Source: Hankyongella ginsenosidimutans
Lineage (GTDB): Bacteria; Pseudomonadota; Alphaproteobacteria; Sphingomonadales; Sphingomonadaceae
Length of the DNA: 64,000 bases
Reading direction: 5' to 3'
NCBI RefSeq assembly: GCF_005144965.1
Contig: NZ_CP039704.1
Span: forward strand, 1,906,001-1,970,000
Shown piece by piece: positions 1 through 9,414 of this stretch. Numbering within the stretch: the first letter of the stretch is position 1; each line of letters starts with the position of its first letter. A program made the translations under genes and the position numbers. The notes below the pieces were generated by a model that saw only the letters and a program-made list of their open reading frames with translations, had not been told where the DNA came from and made no database searches.

Positions 1-126
1 GTCGGGCAGCACGCCATGTCGCCTGCGCCCGCGCGCAGGCGCACCCACGAATAATGTCCGCCGCGTGGCCTTGCGGGGTCACGCCGCCTCGGCTATGGCG
101 CGGTGCTTCCCTTTTCGGAGGCCGCG

Positions 127-1672
127 ATGTCCGACACCATCCTCATCCTCGATTTCGGCAGCCAGGTCACGCAGTTGATCGCGCGGCGCGTGCGCGAGGC
201 AGGCGTCTACTGCGAGGTCGTGCCGTTCAGCAAAGGCGAGGAAGCGCTGGCGCGCCTTGCGCCCCGCGGCATCATCCTTTCCGGAGGGCCGGCGTCGGTC
301 ACAGGCGAGGCCAGCCCGCGCGCGCCGCAGGCAGTGTGGGACAGTGGGCTGCCGGTGCTTGGCATCTGCTACGGCGAGCAGACCATGGCAGCCCAGCTTG
401 GAGGCCGGGTCACGCCGTCGAACCACCGGGAGTTCGGCCGCTCGACCGTTGAGGTGGTCGACGGCTGCGCCCTGTTTGCCGATGTCTGGCGACCCGGCGA
501 ACGGCACCAGGTCTGGATGAGCCACGGCGACCGGGTCGATATGCTGCCGGGCGGTTTCAAGGTGGTCGCCACGTCGGACGGCGCGCCGTTTGCCGCCGTG
601 GCCAACGAGGCGCGCCGCTACTACGGCGTGCAGTTTCACCCGGAAGTGGCGCATACGCCGGATGGCGCAAAGCTCATCGGCAATTTCGTGCATGGCGTCT
701 GCGGCTGCCACGGCGACTGGACCATGGCGGCGTTTCGCGCGACCAAAATCGCGCAAATCCGCGCCCAGGTCGGCGACAAGCGGGTCATCTGCGGCCTGTC
801 GGGCGGGGTCGACTCCGCTGTTGCCGCCGTGCTCATCCATGAGGCGATCGGCGCGCAGTTGACATGCGTGTTCGTCGATCACGGCCTGATGCGTCTGGGC
901 GAAGCCGAACAGGTGGTGAGCCTGTTCCGTGGCCACTACAATATTCCGCTGGTGCATGTGGACGCCGCTGCCACCTTCCTCGGCGCGCTCGACGGCGTGA
1001 CCGACCCGGAAGCCAAGCGCAAGACCATCGGCAAGCTGTTCATCGAGGTGTTCGAGGCGGAGGCGAAAAACTCGGCGGCGCGGACTTCCTGGCGCAGGGG
1101 ACGCTCTACCCGGACGTGATCGAGAGCGTTTCCTTCACGGGCGGGCCGTCGGTCACCATCAAGAGCCACCACAATGTCGGCGGCCTGCCGGAGCGCATGA
1201 ACATGGCGCTGGTCGAGCCGCTGCGCGAGCTGTTCAAGGATGAGGTGCGCGCGCTTGGGCGCGAGCTCGGGCTGCCGGATGTGTTCGTCGCTCGCCATCC
1301 GTTCCCGGGGCCGGGCCTCGCCATCCGCATTCCCGGTGCCGTGACGCAGGAGAAGTGCGAGACCCTGCGCAAGGCCGATGCGATCTACCTCGATGAAATC
1401 CGCAAGGCCGGGCTCTACGATGCGATCTGGCAGGCGTTTGCCGTGCTGCTGCCGGTGCGCACGGTCGGCGTGATGGGGATGGCCGCACCTACGACCATGT
1501 GCTGGCCCTGCGCGCCGTCACCAGTGTCGACGGCATGACCGCCGACATCTACCCGTTCGACCCGCATTTTCTCAGCGCGGTCGCCACCCGCATCGTCAAT
1601 GAGGTGCCAGGCGTCAACCGTGTGGTCTACGACTTCACCAGCAAGCCGCCGGGAACCATCGAGTGGGAGTGA
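127..1672 (+). CDS. guaA: GMP synthase (glutamine-hydrolysing)
   Basis: Cytosolic enzyme that turns XMP into GMP with glutamine and ATP. The N-terminal class I amidotransferase domain shows the nucleophile region GICYGEQ (residues about 79-85) and a C-terminal QFHPEV triad segment; the ATP-pyrophosphatase domain shows the P-loop SGGVDS near residue 220; the C-terminal dimerisation part ends G-T-I-E-W-E. ATG at 127 follows a GGAGG-like site and opens with the usual [13 protein letters not shown]. Two breaks: near 1067 (one G lost after AAAAA) and near 1478 (one G lost from GGGGG). Restoring both gives about 515 residues, normal for the family. As an important purine gene it is unlikely to be truly dead. 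It is the insertion target of the element to its right. Confidence 0.95.
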
Positions 1673-1720
1673 TTTTTGCCTATCCGGGCGTGTCCGGAAA
1701 CACGCCAAGGTGCGACATAA
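1658..1720 (+). repeat. attL: guaA-end attachment repeat
   Basis: The last codons of guaA and the next ~48 bp recur near 63.5 kb. ATCGAGTGGGA (1658-1668) is identical to 63496-63506, and by hand alignment 46 of 63 positions match without gaps. Both copies can be read as I-E-W-E-stop, with different synonymous stop-end bases (GAG TGA here, GAA TAA at the right). This is what a guaA-targeting integrase leaves behind. Confidence 0.85.
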
Positions 1721-1787
1721 CGCACTGAAATACAAAAATAAATTAGACGATATGTTTCGATGTCTATCGACGGGTTAGTCTCCCGGA

Positions 1788-1945
1788 TGACGGTATGACT
1801 GACGGTATGGTGCATCTTGTCTCAGATCGAAATCGCATATACCGTCAGAGGCAAGAGAGCTTCTGACGGTATAATTTTTGACCTAGTACGCTGTAAAAGC
1901 AGGGAAAATATCCGATCAGGAAGGCCATTTTCTGCCTGACGGTAT
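1788..1945 (+). repeat. Left-arm integrase binding sites (TGACGGTAT x5)
   Basis: Five copies of the 9-mer TGACGGTAT lie in the 318-bp gap between guaA and the integrase gene: 1788-1796, 1800-1808, 1839-1847 (inverted), 1864-1872 and 1937-1945. Two more copies lie at the right end (63241, 63428). The distribution fits arm-type sites of a tyrosine recombinase; the integrase promoter is probably in the same gap, so autoregulation is possible. Confidence 0.75.
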
Positions 1946-1990
1946 AATTGGGCGCTCTCCGGCATTTATTGACCGATCTGGAGGGCGCAA

Positions 1991-3246
1991 ATGTTGACCG
2001 ACGCTGCCATCAAGGCTCTGAAACCGAAAGAGAAATTATACAAAATCGTGGACCGTGACGGTTTGTATGTCGTGGTCCAGCCCTCGGGTGCGATCGTATT
2101 CCGCTTGGACTACCGGCTGAACGGTCGCCGAGAGACGTTGACGCTGGGCCGCTACGGTCCTGCCGGCCTGTCTCTGGCTCGCGCACGTGAGAAGCTGATC
2201 GACGCCAGACGGGCCATTTCGGAAGGCCGTTCACCGGCGCAGGAGAAGCAGCGCGAGAAGCGCCGCCTCCGGGAGGCGAAGAGCTTCGGCGAGTTTGGCG
2301 AACGTTGGCTTCAGGAGGCGCGGATGGCCGACAGCACGCGGGCCATGCGCCGTTCCATCTTCGAGCGCGACATCCTCCCGGCGTTCCGCAACCGACTGCT
2401 GCCGGAAATCCTGCCGGAGGATTTGCGCGGGCTCTGCGCGAAGGTGAAGGAGCGCGGGCGCCGGCAACGGCGGTCCATGTCCGGGATATCGTGAAGCTGG
2501 TCTTCGCCTTCGCCATTCTGCATGGCGAGAAGGTCGCCAACCCGGCCGACGAAGTTGGCCCGGCGTCGATCGCGACCTTTGTGCCAAAGGACCGATCGCT
2601 GTCTCCGGCGGAAATCCGCATCATGCTCGGCCAGATTGAGCATGTGGCGACGCTGCCGACGATACGGCTCGGAATAAAGCTGATCCTGCTGTCGATGGTG
2701 CGAAAGAGCGAACTACAGGACGCTGTTTGGGATGAGGTCGATTTCGAGAACGCCGTCTGGTCGATCCCGAAGGAGCGGATGAAGCGCTCGAAGGCGCACA
2801 ACGTCTATCTATCGCAGCAAATGCTCGACATCTTCATCGCTCTCAAGACCTGCGCCGGCAACTCGAAATACGTCCTGCCGTCGCGCTACGACGCGGACGC
2901 GCCGATGTCGCGGGCGACGTTCAATCGGATCACGACCGCTGTGGTGGAGCGGGCCAAGAAGCAGGGGCTGCCGCTGGAGTCCTTTACCATTCACGATCTC
3001 CGGCGCACTGGTTCGACATTGTTGAACGAGTTGGGCTTCAACAGCGATTGGATCGAGAAGTGCCTGGCGCACGAGGACGGCCGATCCTCACGGGGCATCT
3101 ACAATAAGGCGGAATATGAGCATCAACGCCGGCATATGATGCAGGAGTGGTCCAACCTGGTGGATGCTTGGGTCGCGGGCCAGAAATACACGCCGACCCT
3201 CTATCCGCCGACGCTGGATCTGCTCACGCCCGAGCCGGATGTTTGA
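1991..3246 (+). CDS. int: P4-type tyrosine integrase
   Basis: Site-specific recombinase that integrates and excises the element. The N-terminal DUF4102 arm-binding domain begins MLTDAAIKALKPKEK and contains the family pattern ...RLNGRRETLTLGRYG...; the C-terminal catalytic domain shows the R of LLSMVRKSEL, the HDLRRTG box (H-x-x-R) and a late HEDG...IYNKAEY segment carrying the nucleophile Tyr. One break near 2459 (a G lost from a G run); restored length 418 residues, normal for the family. It is the first gene inside the left end, pointing away from guaA, the standard arrangement for guaA islands. Confidence 0.93.
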
Positions 3247-3507
3247 TGGCGCGGGTCTTGCGGAGCTGGACATCGGGAATCGGCGCGCGCCTTATCGCCT
3301 TGGCTCGTGAGGCGCGGCGCCGTTCCTCGAGCCAGGCTTCGACCTCGGATAGATCCCAGACCACGCAGCGAGAGGTGAGATAGAAACGCTGGGGAATTCA
3401 CCGCGCTGTTCCATATCGTAGATAGTAGTGTCGGCAAGGGGAACTATTTCGCGGAGTTGATGTCTCCTGATAGTTCGCTTGGTGAGTGATTCTGGCTGCT
3501 GCCGCAT
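3224..3507 (-). CDS. AlpA-family regulator / excisionase-like protein
   Basis: Small winged-helix DNA-binding protein of the type that controls P4-like integrases. The N-terminal part reads ...LREIVPLADTTIYDMEQRGEFP, the AlpA helix-turn-helix, and after one break near 3392 (a C lost from CCCCC) continues QRFYLTSRCVVWDLSEVEAW, the family's beta-wing and last helix. Restored length 94 residues. It overlaps the end of int tail-to-tail by 23 bp, a common pairing, so it probably regulates int or helps excision. Confidence 0.8.
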
Positions 3508-3642
3508 CTCGAATTCCTTCTATCCTTCTGCTTCGAGGATAGAAGCCGATAGCTCCCGGCAAATGGAAGAGAGATTCAGCAAGAGTAGAAGCGCCTCGCA
3601 TTGTAGCGCGCAGATAGGATGAATTGAACGCGCATTGGAAAG

Positions 3643-3676
3643 TTGAGATGGTTGCGGGAGGGCGCAACCATCTCAA
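3643..3676. other. Perfect 14-bp hairpin
   Basis: TTGAGATGGTTGCG (3643-3656) is followed by a 6-nt loop and its exact reverse complement (3663-3676). No T-run follows on the + strand, so a simple terminator is doubtful. It lies just before the tRNA-Arg remnant and may be the end of a former element or a cruciform site. Confidence 0.6.
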
Positions 3677-3714
3677 ATTGCTGTTTCGGGCCGCTGCATG
3701 AGGGTTTGAATCGT

Positions 3715-3766
3715 CGACTGCCTCCGAAGTTGGAGGCCACATGTTCGAAACGTGTCGGGTGCGCCA
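3715..3766 (+). other. 3' remnant of tRNA-Arg(CCG), fossil att site
   Basis: The stretch has the 3' part of a tRNA: anticodon loop CTCCGAA (anticodon CCG), 3' anticodon strand GTTGG, T-arm ACATG-TTCGAAA-CGTGT, acceptor strand CGGGTGC, discriminator G and CCA. No complementary GCACCCG 5' half lies upstream, so the gene is incomplete. tRNA-Arg(CCG) is a frequent target of other integrases, whose insertion duplicates exactly this part. It is probably the attachment site of a second, older element. Confidence 0.75.
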
Positions 3767-3838
3767 GGTTTTCTCCTACGACACAATGCGATAGCGACCG
3801 GGGTCCGCAGGCGCGGCTTTCTGAAGCGGTGCTCTCCG

Positions 3839-4180
3839 TCAACCCGGGTGGCGGGCCATGAAATCGAGGATCAGTCCGGCCAGTTCGTCTTCTTCTCGTC
3901 CATGACGAAGCGCCCGGCATCGAGCTTATGGATCTCGGCATCGGGCAGGTCGCGGCGATAGGCTTCGGCGCCGGCGGCGATGAACGAGGGATCGTTGACA
4001 CCCCAGGCGATCAGTGTCGGCGGCCTGTGTTCGCGCAGCCAGGCCTGCCACCGAGGGTAGAAGGCGACATTGGTGCGGTAGTCGTAGAGCAGCGCCGCCT
4101 GAATCTCGCGCGGGCTCGGCTGGGAGAGATGGTTGAACTCATCGGTCCAGCGTAAACGGTGTGCCGTCGGCACTTTGACT
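3839..4180 (-). pseudogene. C-terminal fragment of an alpha/beta hydrolase
   Basis: The translation resembles the end of a haloalkane-dehalogenase/epoxide-hydrolase-like protein: ...YPRWQAWLREHRPPTLIAWG, then NDPSFIAAGAEAYRRDLPDAE and DAGRFVMDE. The whole N-terminal catalytic half (nucleophile elbow) is missing. The position usually holding the catalytic His (AGHF) is Arg here. One further break near 3884 precedes the C-terminal LILDFMARHPG-stop. A non-functional remnant. Confidence 0.7.
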
Positions 4181-4326
4181 AGCTTGCTCAAAATTGGACG
4201 TGATCATTTGCCATTCGCTGACGCTGGTGATAAAGGCGCGTCATGGAATTTGTTCGCGCTTTCACTTTGATTATTATCACCATTCATTGAGTGGTGGGTT
4301 AAGCGCGTCATATTTCCAGACAAAGC

Positions 4327-4355
4327 AACCCGCCGCGAGGCGGGTTTTGTTTTTC
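4327..4355 (+). terminator. Rho-independent terminator
   Basis: AACCCGCC-gcga-GGCGGGTT followed by TTGTTTTT: a GC-rich stem of about 8 bp with a U-rich tail. It sits in the otherwise gene-free 4181-4381 gap, upstream of the SnoaL-like gene and transcribed toward it. Confidence 0.8.
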
Positions 4356-4381
4356 CGCTCGCGGCCATTTTGGAGTCCAGA

Positions 4382-4777
4382 ATGTCCGACCATCCTTTGA
4401 AAGCCCTTATCGAATCTGCAGACCGTTCTATATCGGCCAAAGACTTCGACGGCTTGATGCGATTTTACACCGATGATGCCACCTTGGTGGTGAAGGCAGG
4501 CATGTACGCCAAAGGCAAAGACCAGATCAGGAAAGCGTTCGAAGCAATATCAGCTCATTTCCAAGGTAAATTGAAAGTCCGCCAAGGGAGGATGGAGGTG
4601 ATTGAGGGCGGAGACACAGCGCTGGTCATCATGGAAACCTGGTTGGATACCGTCGACGAAAGCGGCATTGCGACGTCGACGGTACGACGTGCCACTTATG
4701 TGTTTCGTCGGGACTCGTCTGGCACCTGGTTATGCGCTGTAGACAATTCCTACGGCACGGCTCTCCTCGATAGCTGA
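4382..4777 (+). CDS. SnoaL-like / DUF4440 NTF2-fold protein
   Basis: A 131-residue NTF2-fold protein of the SnoaL/ketosteroid-isomerase-like group: N-terminal helix with ISAKDFDGLMRFYTDDATLVV, then the cone-shaped sheet ending WLCAVDNSYGTALLD. ATG at 4382 has GGAG 8 bp upstream, so I prefer it to the in-frame ATG at 4370. Members are diverse (isomerases, cyclases, binding proteins); no catalytic pair can be assigned. It stands alone after a terminator, at lower GC than the conjugation genes. Confidence 0.75.
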   Translation: MSDHPLKALIESADRSISAKDFDGLMRFYTDDATLVVKAGMYAKGKDQIRKAFEAISAHFQGKLKVRQGRMEVIEGGDTALVIMETWLDTVDESGIATSTVRRATYVFRRDSSGTWLCAVDNSYGTALLDS

Positions 4778-4835
4778 GAAGGCTCCCGGCCCGGTGCCCA
4801 CGCTGGGTCGGGGACAGCGTTCCGGTTGGCGCAGA

Positions 4836-4955
4836 TTACGTTGCCGCATACTTCCACGGCAGAAGCTCATCGATCCGGCTCTGTTTATGGCCGTTGAAAA
4901 TGGCGATGAACGTGGCGGTCAGGTAGGCCTGTGGATCAATCGAATTGAGCTTGGA
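4836..4955 (-). pseudogene. IS66-family TnpC tail (IS remnant)
   Basis: Read leftward the DNA encodes KLNSIDPQAYLTATFIAIFN..., then ...SRIDELLPWKYAAT-stop, the conserved last ~38 residues of the IS66 transposase. Nothing else of the transposase is present; the join to the GNAT fragment is at about 4955. The ~40 bp left of the stop may hold the IS66 terminal repeat. Confidence 0.8.
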
Positions 4956-4956
4956 C

Positions 4957-5216
4957 AAAGAGGCAGTCGGATTCATTCAACTCTTTCCGTCGTTCTCCTC
5001 CACGCGGGCTGCGCGCGTTTTCGTTCTGAACGATCTGTTTGTAGCTTCTCAAGCGCGAGGCAAGGATTCGCGAAATTGCTACTGGCCGCAGCCTGCGATT
5101 ATGGGCAGAGTGTGGGAGCGATCAGGCTTTCGCTATCGACAGCCGTAGACAATGATAGCGCGCAGAGCTTGTATGAAGGAGCGAGCTGGATCAGAGACAA
5201 CCAGTTCTACGGTTAG
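4957..5216 (+). pseudogene. GNAT acetyltransferase fragment
   Basis: Translating from the IS66 junction gives ...EAVGFIQLFPSFSSTRAARV, FVLNDLFVASQARGKG and ...SAQSLYEGASWIRDNQFY: the acetyl-CoA-binding motif (Q/R-x-x-G-x-G/A region) and C-terminal strands of a GNAT N-acetyltransferase. The N-terminal third is gone, cut by the IS66 remnant, and a G is lost near 5065. Confidence 0.7.
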
Positions 5217-5226
5217 ACGGTCAGCC

Positions 5227-5886
5227 TCATTTAACAGTCGTCTTTTCGTGAAAGCTGACCGGAGAAGAATTCTGTAGTTCCGCGTCTTCACACAACAAAC
5301 CAAAAGCTGCCAATGTCGCACGTGCCGCGGGCCACAGTGCGCTGCGGTTCGGCAACACCTTGGCCATCGAGTTAAGCCCGACCAGGAAGGTTTTCAGTGC
5401 GAGAGCGGTTGCGGTAATATCCGCGTCGCGCGGAAGTTCGCCCCGGGCGACAGCAGCCTTCAACAATGTCTCAATCCGCTCCAGACGCGCGATCATTTGC
5501 GCGGCGACCTTGGGGCCTATTTCGGCATCAACATTGCACAACGCGCCGACGCTGTTGACCGCCAGGCACCCTTTCGCGTCGGGATCGAGAGTAAGGCTTT
5601 CACAGATCGTCTTGAATGTCGCGGTTATAAGTGCGCAGACGCTACCTTCTAGCGGCACCGCCGCCAGCGCGCGGTCAGGCGAACGTTCAAGATAGCGCTC
5701 AAACGCCTCCATGAACATGGCCTCTCGGCTCTCGAAGGCATTGTAAAAGCTTGAGCGGGTGATCCCCAATCGCTCGGAGAGCGCCTTGACCGAGTTCGCT
5801 TGATAGCCCTCGCGCCAAAACGCCACGAGCGCCTCGTCAAGCGCCGCGTCTCGGTCAAATTGCGAGGGCCGTCCGGATTTCGACAT
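5227..5886 (-). CDS. TetR/AcrR-family transcriptional regulator
   Basis: Intact 219-residue regulator. Residues about 8-55 form the TetR helix-turn-helix (...LSERLGITRSSFYNAFESRE...), followed by a helical ligand-binding domain typical of TetR_C proteins. It is transcribed away from the DUF1330-AhpD-SRPBCC-sigma block; the 130-bp divergent gap is the likely operator region, so it probably represses that block. Ligand unknown. Confidence 0.88.
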   Translation of the reverse strand: MSKSGRPSQFDRDAALDEALVAFWREGYQANSVKALSERLGITRSSFYNAFESREAMFMEAFERYLERSPDRALAAVPLEGSVCALITATFKTICESLTLDPDAKGCLAVNSVGALCNVDAEIGPKVAAQMIARLERIETLLKAAVARGELPRDADITATALALKTFLVGLNSMAKVLPNRSALWPAARATLAAFGLLCEDAELQNSSPVSFHEKTTVK

Positions 5887-6016
5887 TTATTTTGTTCACC
5901 TATGGACAAAAACGATTGGCTATTTTATACAGCTATGTACATAACGCATCTACCCCCTCTGTCGAGGGGCGGCATCGTTAGCGCTTCATGTCGTTCGTGC
6001 AGAAAGGAACCCGAAA

Positions 6017-6304
6017 GTGGCAGCATTTTTATCGTCACAACCACCGTCAAGGACCCAGATTCCTACCAAACCTATGTTCAAAGCGTCGGCCCCACGTTGG
6101 CCCTTCGGAGGTAAGGCGTTGTTGCGCGGCAAAGCCGTTGGGGCCCTAGCCGGTGTGCTGACGCATCAGACGGTCAGTATAATCGAATTTCCCGACATCG
6201 ACGCGCTCAACGCCTGGCATGCATCCGAGGCCTACCAGGCGCTCATTCCTTTGCGCAGCCGGGCCGCCGACATGACCATCACCAGCTACGTCGTCCCCGC
6301 GTGA
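6017..6304 (+). CDS. DUF1330-domain protein
   Basis: Small ferredoxin-like-fold protein: after restoration it begins VAAFFIVTTTVKDPDSYQTY and continues ...GGKALLRGKAVGALAG and HQTVSIIEFPDIDALNAWHA, the DUF1330 signature with the conserved GG and FP motifs. GTG start at 6017 with AAAGGA upstream. Breaks: one T lost near 6030, and a C plus a T near 6107. DUF1330 proteins are often encoded beside oxidoreductases, but no reaction can be assigned. Confidence 0.75.
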   Translation: MAAFLSSQPPSRTQIPTKPMFKASAPRWPFGGKALLRGKAVGALAGVLTHQTVSIIEFPDIDALNAWHASEAYQALIPLRSRAADMTITSYVVPA

Positions 6305-6334
6305 TTTCAAGATAACTCCCAAGAAGGACAACAC

Positions 6335-6886
6335 ATGTTTACGTATCACGACAAGAATACGGCGCCAGCCGCGTCCGTCCCTTCATCGATGGCGCGCAGG
6401 CCATGTTTGGTTTCGTGCCGAATTTGCACAAAATCCTGGCTGAATCGCCTGCCGCGCATGAGGCCTATTCGACGCTTTACAAGCTGGCGACCGAGAAGAC
6501 GAACCTCACGCCCGTCGAAGTTCAGGTCGTCATGATGACGTCGAATTATCACAATCGCTGCCATTACTGCATGGCAGGCCATTCGATGATCATGACGATG
6601 CTGAAGGCGCCGCAGGATATCATCACCGCACTGCGCGAGGGCAAGCCCCTTGCCGACGCGAAGCTCGAAGCGTTGCGCGTTTTGCCCGCAAATTGCTGGA
6701 GCAACACGGTCACGTGGGGACCAGGCACTAAACGCTTTTCTGGCTGCCGGTTACACCAAGGCCCAGGTGCTTGACGTACTCGTCTGTCTTTCGACCAAGG
6801 TGCTTTCAAACTTTACCAATGCTCTAGCCCATACGGAAGTCGATGCGCCGATGAAGGCGATGGCCTGGACGCCTCCGGCGGTCTGA
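6335..6886 (+). CDS. Carboxymuconolactone decarboxylase/AhpD-family protein
   Basis: Begins MFTYHDKNTAPAAS and continues through FGFVPNLHKILAESPAAHEA to the AhpD signature NRCHYCMAGHSM, where C-x-x-C plus His is the redox-active motif. The rest (DVLVCLSTKVLSNFTNALAH) is the family's last helix. Likely a thiol-dependent peroxidase helper or oxidoreductase. Three single-base breaks (about 6383, 6683, 6718). ~30 bp after the DUF1330 gene, same operon. Confidence 0.8.
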
Positions 6887-7056
6887 AACTCACGCTTCGC
6901 GTGCAGGATCTACACGCGCGCGCGAAGCACACCACTTCACTTGAGCCGCATTTTCCTGAAATTTTGCCGCTCCCGAGTCACAGTCGCCGCGCCGTTTCTC
7001 TCCTTAATAATACGGCCCGGATGTTCCGGCGTCGCAGCAGCAAGGAGCTGAGTTTC

Positions 7057-7456
7057 ATGAAGACCTTCGACGTACAATGCATCGGGATCAACAAGCCGGC
7101 CGACACCATATTCGCGTTCGTTGCCGAACCCTCCAACCTCCCCAAATGGACTAATGCTTTCAAGAGCGCTGATTCCAGCTCAGCCGAGCTGGTTACCCCA
7201 ACGGCACCGTGCCGATCTCGTTGCAAACCATTACCCATGACGGCCACGGCACCATCGACTGGAAGATGAGCTTTCCCGATGGTGCCGTTGGCATGGCCTA
7301 TTCGCGAGTCACCCCGACGGGGCCGATCGTGCGGTCTATAGCTTTGTGCTCATGGCACCGCCGGTTCCTCTCGAAATGCTCGAAGGCGCTTTGGGTGCGC
7401 AGATGGAAACCTTGGCCAAGGAGTTGAAGACTTTGAAGAGGCTTCTCGAAGCATGA
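7057..7456 (+). CDS. SRPBCC-fold (START-like) protein
   Basis: MKTFDVQCIGINKPADTIFA...EPSNLPKWTNAF is the beginning of a polyketide-cyclase/START-like domain; the restored C-terminus ...GALGAQMETLAKELKTLKRL is its long final helix. AAGGAG precedes the ATG at 7057. C losses near 7199 and 7315. The stop overlaps the next start (ATGA), so it is translationally coupled to the sigma-factor gene. Ligand unknown. Confidence 0.72.
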
Positions 7457-8250
7457 TCAGGCTTGATGCCCAACAGGTCGTAGCGGCGCGGGAGGGAAAC
7501 CGCGCCGCCCTTGAGGCTGTCGTTCGCGCAGCCGAAAGCCCGGTCTTCAATTTGGCGATGCGGATGCTTGCCAACCGCGCCGATGCCGAGGACGCGACGC
7601 AGGAAATTCTGGTGAAGATTATCACCAATCTTGGCGCGATCCGCGATGTGGAGGCAGCTGGCGGCTGGGCGTTGCGCGTTGCCTGCCGGCATTTGCTTCA
7701 TGAGAGGAAGCGCGGCGCGATCGAGGCTATGCGGCTGACGTTCCAGGGATTCGCCGCCGATCTGGAAACAGGGCTGTCCCCGCTCGCGGATCATGGCTTG
7801 AACGAAGTCGAAGAAAAACTCGCCATCGATGAGGTAAGAATCGGCTGCACGCTGGCCATGCTGATCTGTCTGTCGCGAGAGCTTAGGATCGCCTACATCC
7901 TCGGCGACATCTTCGAAGTCACCGATACCGAGGCGGCCGAAATTCTGGATATCGATCCTGCGGCCTATCGGCAGCGGTTGCGCCGGGCGCGTGGTGCGGT
8001 GACCACCTTCGTTCAGAGCCGTTGCGGGCTGGTGTCGGAACTCGCGGCATGCCGATGCGAGCGACGGGTCGGTCAGGCGCTGAAGATCGGCCGGGTTGTG
8101 AAAGGACAACCAGATCTATCGGCGAGCTTGGGCGATATACCCAGCGTTGCCGAAATCCGCGGCCGCATCGAGGTGATCGAGCGTGAGCGCACCTCCGCGG
8201 CACTCATGCGCTCGACCCCCAATTCACCAGCCATTTGGGCGAGCTCGTAA
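7453..8250 (+). CDS. ECF-type RNA polymerase sigma factor
   Basis: Sigma-70 region 2 (FNLAMRMLANRADAEDATQE, about residues 33-52) and region 4 (DIFEVTDTEAAEILDIDPAA...RLRRARG) are clear. A C-terminal tail contains CGLVSELAACRCERR, a Cys cluster seen in some ECF groups that could sense metal or redox state. It starts inside the stop of the SRPBCC gene (ATGA). The extreme C-terminus may be altered by a break. It probably redirects transcription of the TetR-flanked block. Confidence 0.83.
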   Translation: MIRLDAQQVVAAREGNRAALEAVVRAAESPVFNLAMRMLANRADAEDATQEILVKIITNLGAIRDVEAAGGWALRVACRHLLHERKRGAIEAMRLTFQGFAADLETGLSPLADHGLNEVEEKLAIDEVRIGCTLAMLICLSRELRIAYILGDIFEVTDTEAAEILDIDPAAYRQRLRRARGAVTTFVQSRCGLVSELAACRCERRVGQALKIGRVVKGQPDLSASLGDIPSVAEIRGRIEVIERERTSAALMRSTPNSPAIWASS

Positions 8251-8450
8251 TGTCCCTAGTGGACGCGAAAACTCCGGATTCCAGCTTATCGAAATAGGAT
8301 TCACGGCAGCAATATATAGGAAAACTCATGTACAGTTTGGCTAAGAGCGTGATTTCGGACTTGGGTCTCTCTGATATTCGACCGCCCCGATTAGGGCTGA
8401 ATATTCGTACCACGATGTTTATCGTCAATTGTCATTTTGAAAATGCCGCC

Positions 8451-9414
8451 ATGCCCGTGCAGATCCGTCACATCCAGTTTGTAATTGCGGCAGCGGATTA
8501 TGGTAGCTTTCGCCGGGCTGCGCTGGCGCTGGGCGTACAGGAATCAGCGATCAGCCGCCGAATCCGCGAGTTGGAGGAACGGTTAGGTACAACGATCTTT
8601 GTGCGTTCCTCCTGCGGAGTAAGATTGACCCACGCCGGAATGCAGTTTGTTCAGCGTGGGCGGAAGGCTCTAGCGGAGATTTGCCTAGCTAAGACTGAGG
8701 TTGGCGCGATCGGTCGCGGGAAGACGGAAACGTTAGAATTGGGATATTCTCATCACTGGCATCCGGATTTCTATCCGATCTGATTCTGTCCTTTGGTGAG
8801 CGCTACGGAACCGTCAAACTGACATTTACAGACGGCAATCCCGCCGAGCATGCGGTCGCAATCCGTCGGCGCCGACTCGATGTTGCCTTCGTCACCGGAA
8901 CAGCCAAGTGGGAGGGTTGTGATAGCCTGCATCTTTGGTCTGAGCGGGTCTATGCCGTGCTACCGTCTAGCCACCAGTTTGCTAATGCCTCGCAAATCAC
9001 ATTCAAAGATATAGAAGGTGAGTCCTTCATCGTCAGCGAAAGCGCTCCGGGCCAAGAGATCCATGACTATCTAGTGAAGCGGCTCGCAGATCTGGGCCGT
9101 CACCCAGAAATCGATCAGCAAGCTGTAGGCAGAGATAATCTGATGCACTTAGTGGCGTTAGGACGCGGACTGACGATTACGAGCGAGGCGACGACGGCAG
9201 CACAGTTTCCCGGTGTCGTTTTTCGACCCATTTTGGGGAAACCCTGCCATTCTCAGCGGTTTGGTTGCGGGAAAATGACAATCCGGCATTTCGGAATCTG
9301 CTAGCTCTCGCGCACTCCATAGCAAGTCCAAAAGAAACGCCCGAGATCAGAAGTGGTAGTGCGCCAAGGCTCAGGTCCGCCGCATCTTCGCAAATCCGCG
9401 ATCTGTCGCGATGA
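8451..9414 (+). CDS. LysR-type transcriptional regulator
   Basis: The LysR winged helix-turn-helix starts MPVQIRHIQFVIAAADYGSF and includes ...VQESAISRRIRELEERLG; the effector-binding domain continues ...GNPAEHAVAIRRRRLDVAFV and ...GRGLTITSEATTAAQFPGVV. Breaks near 8741 and 9236 (one G each). The restored protein ends about 9414, overlapping the DUF2274 gene tail-to-tail. GC is lower than in the trb genes, so it may be separate cargo. Target unknown. Confidence 0.85.

Noticed and set aside
127..1672. Programmed ribosomal frameshifting or true inactivation of guaA
   Set aside because: The breaks have no slippery heptamer with a downstream structure, and the same kind of loss occurs in dozens of unrelated genes, so an error pattern is simpler.
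3576..4001. 141-codon leftward frame across the tRNA-Arg remnant
   Set aside because: Its middle is simply the translated tRNA remnant and its end the wrong frame of the hydrolase fragment.
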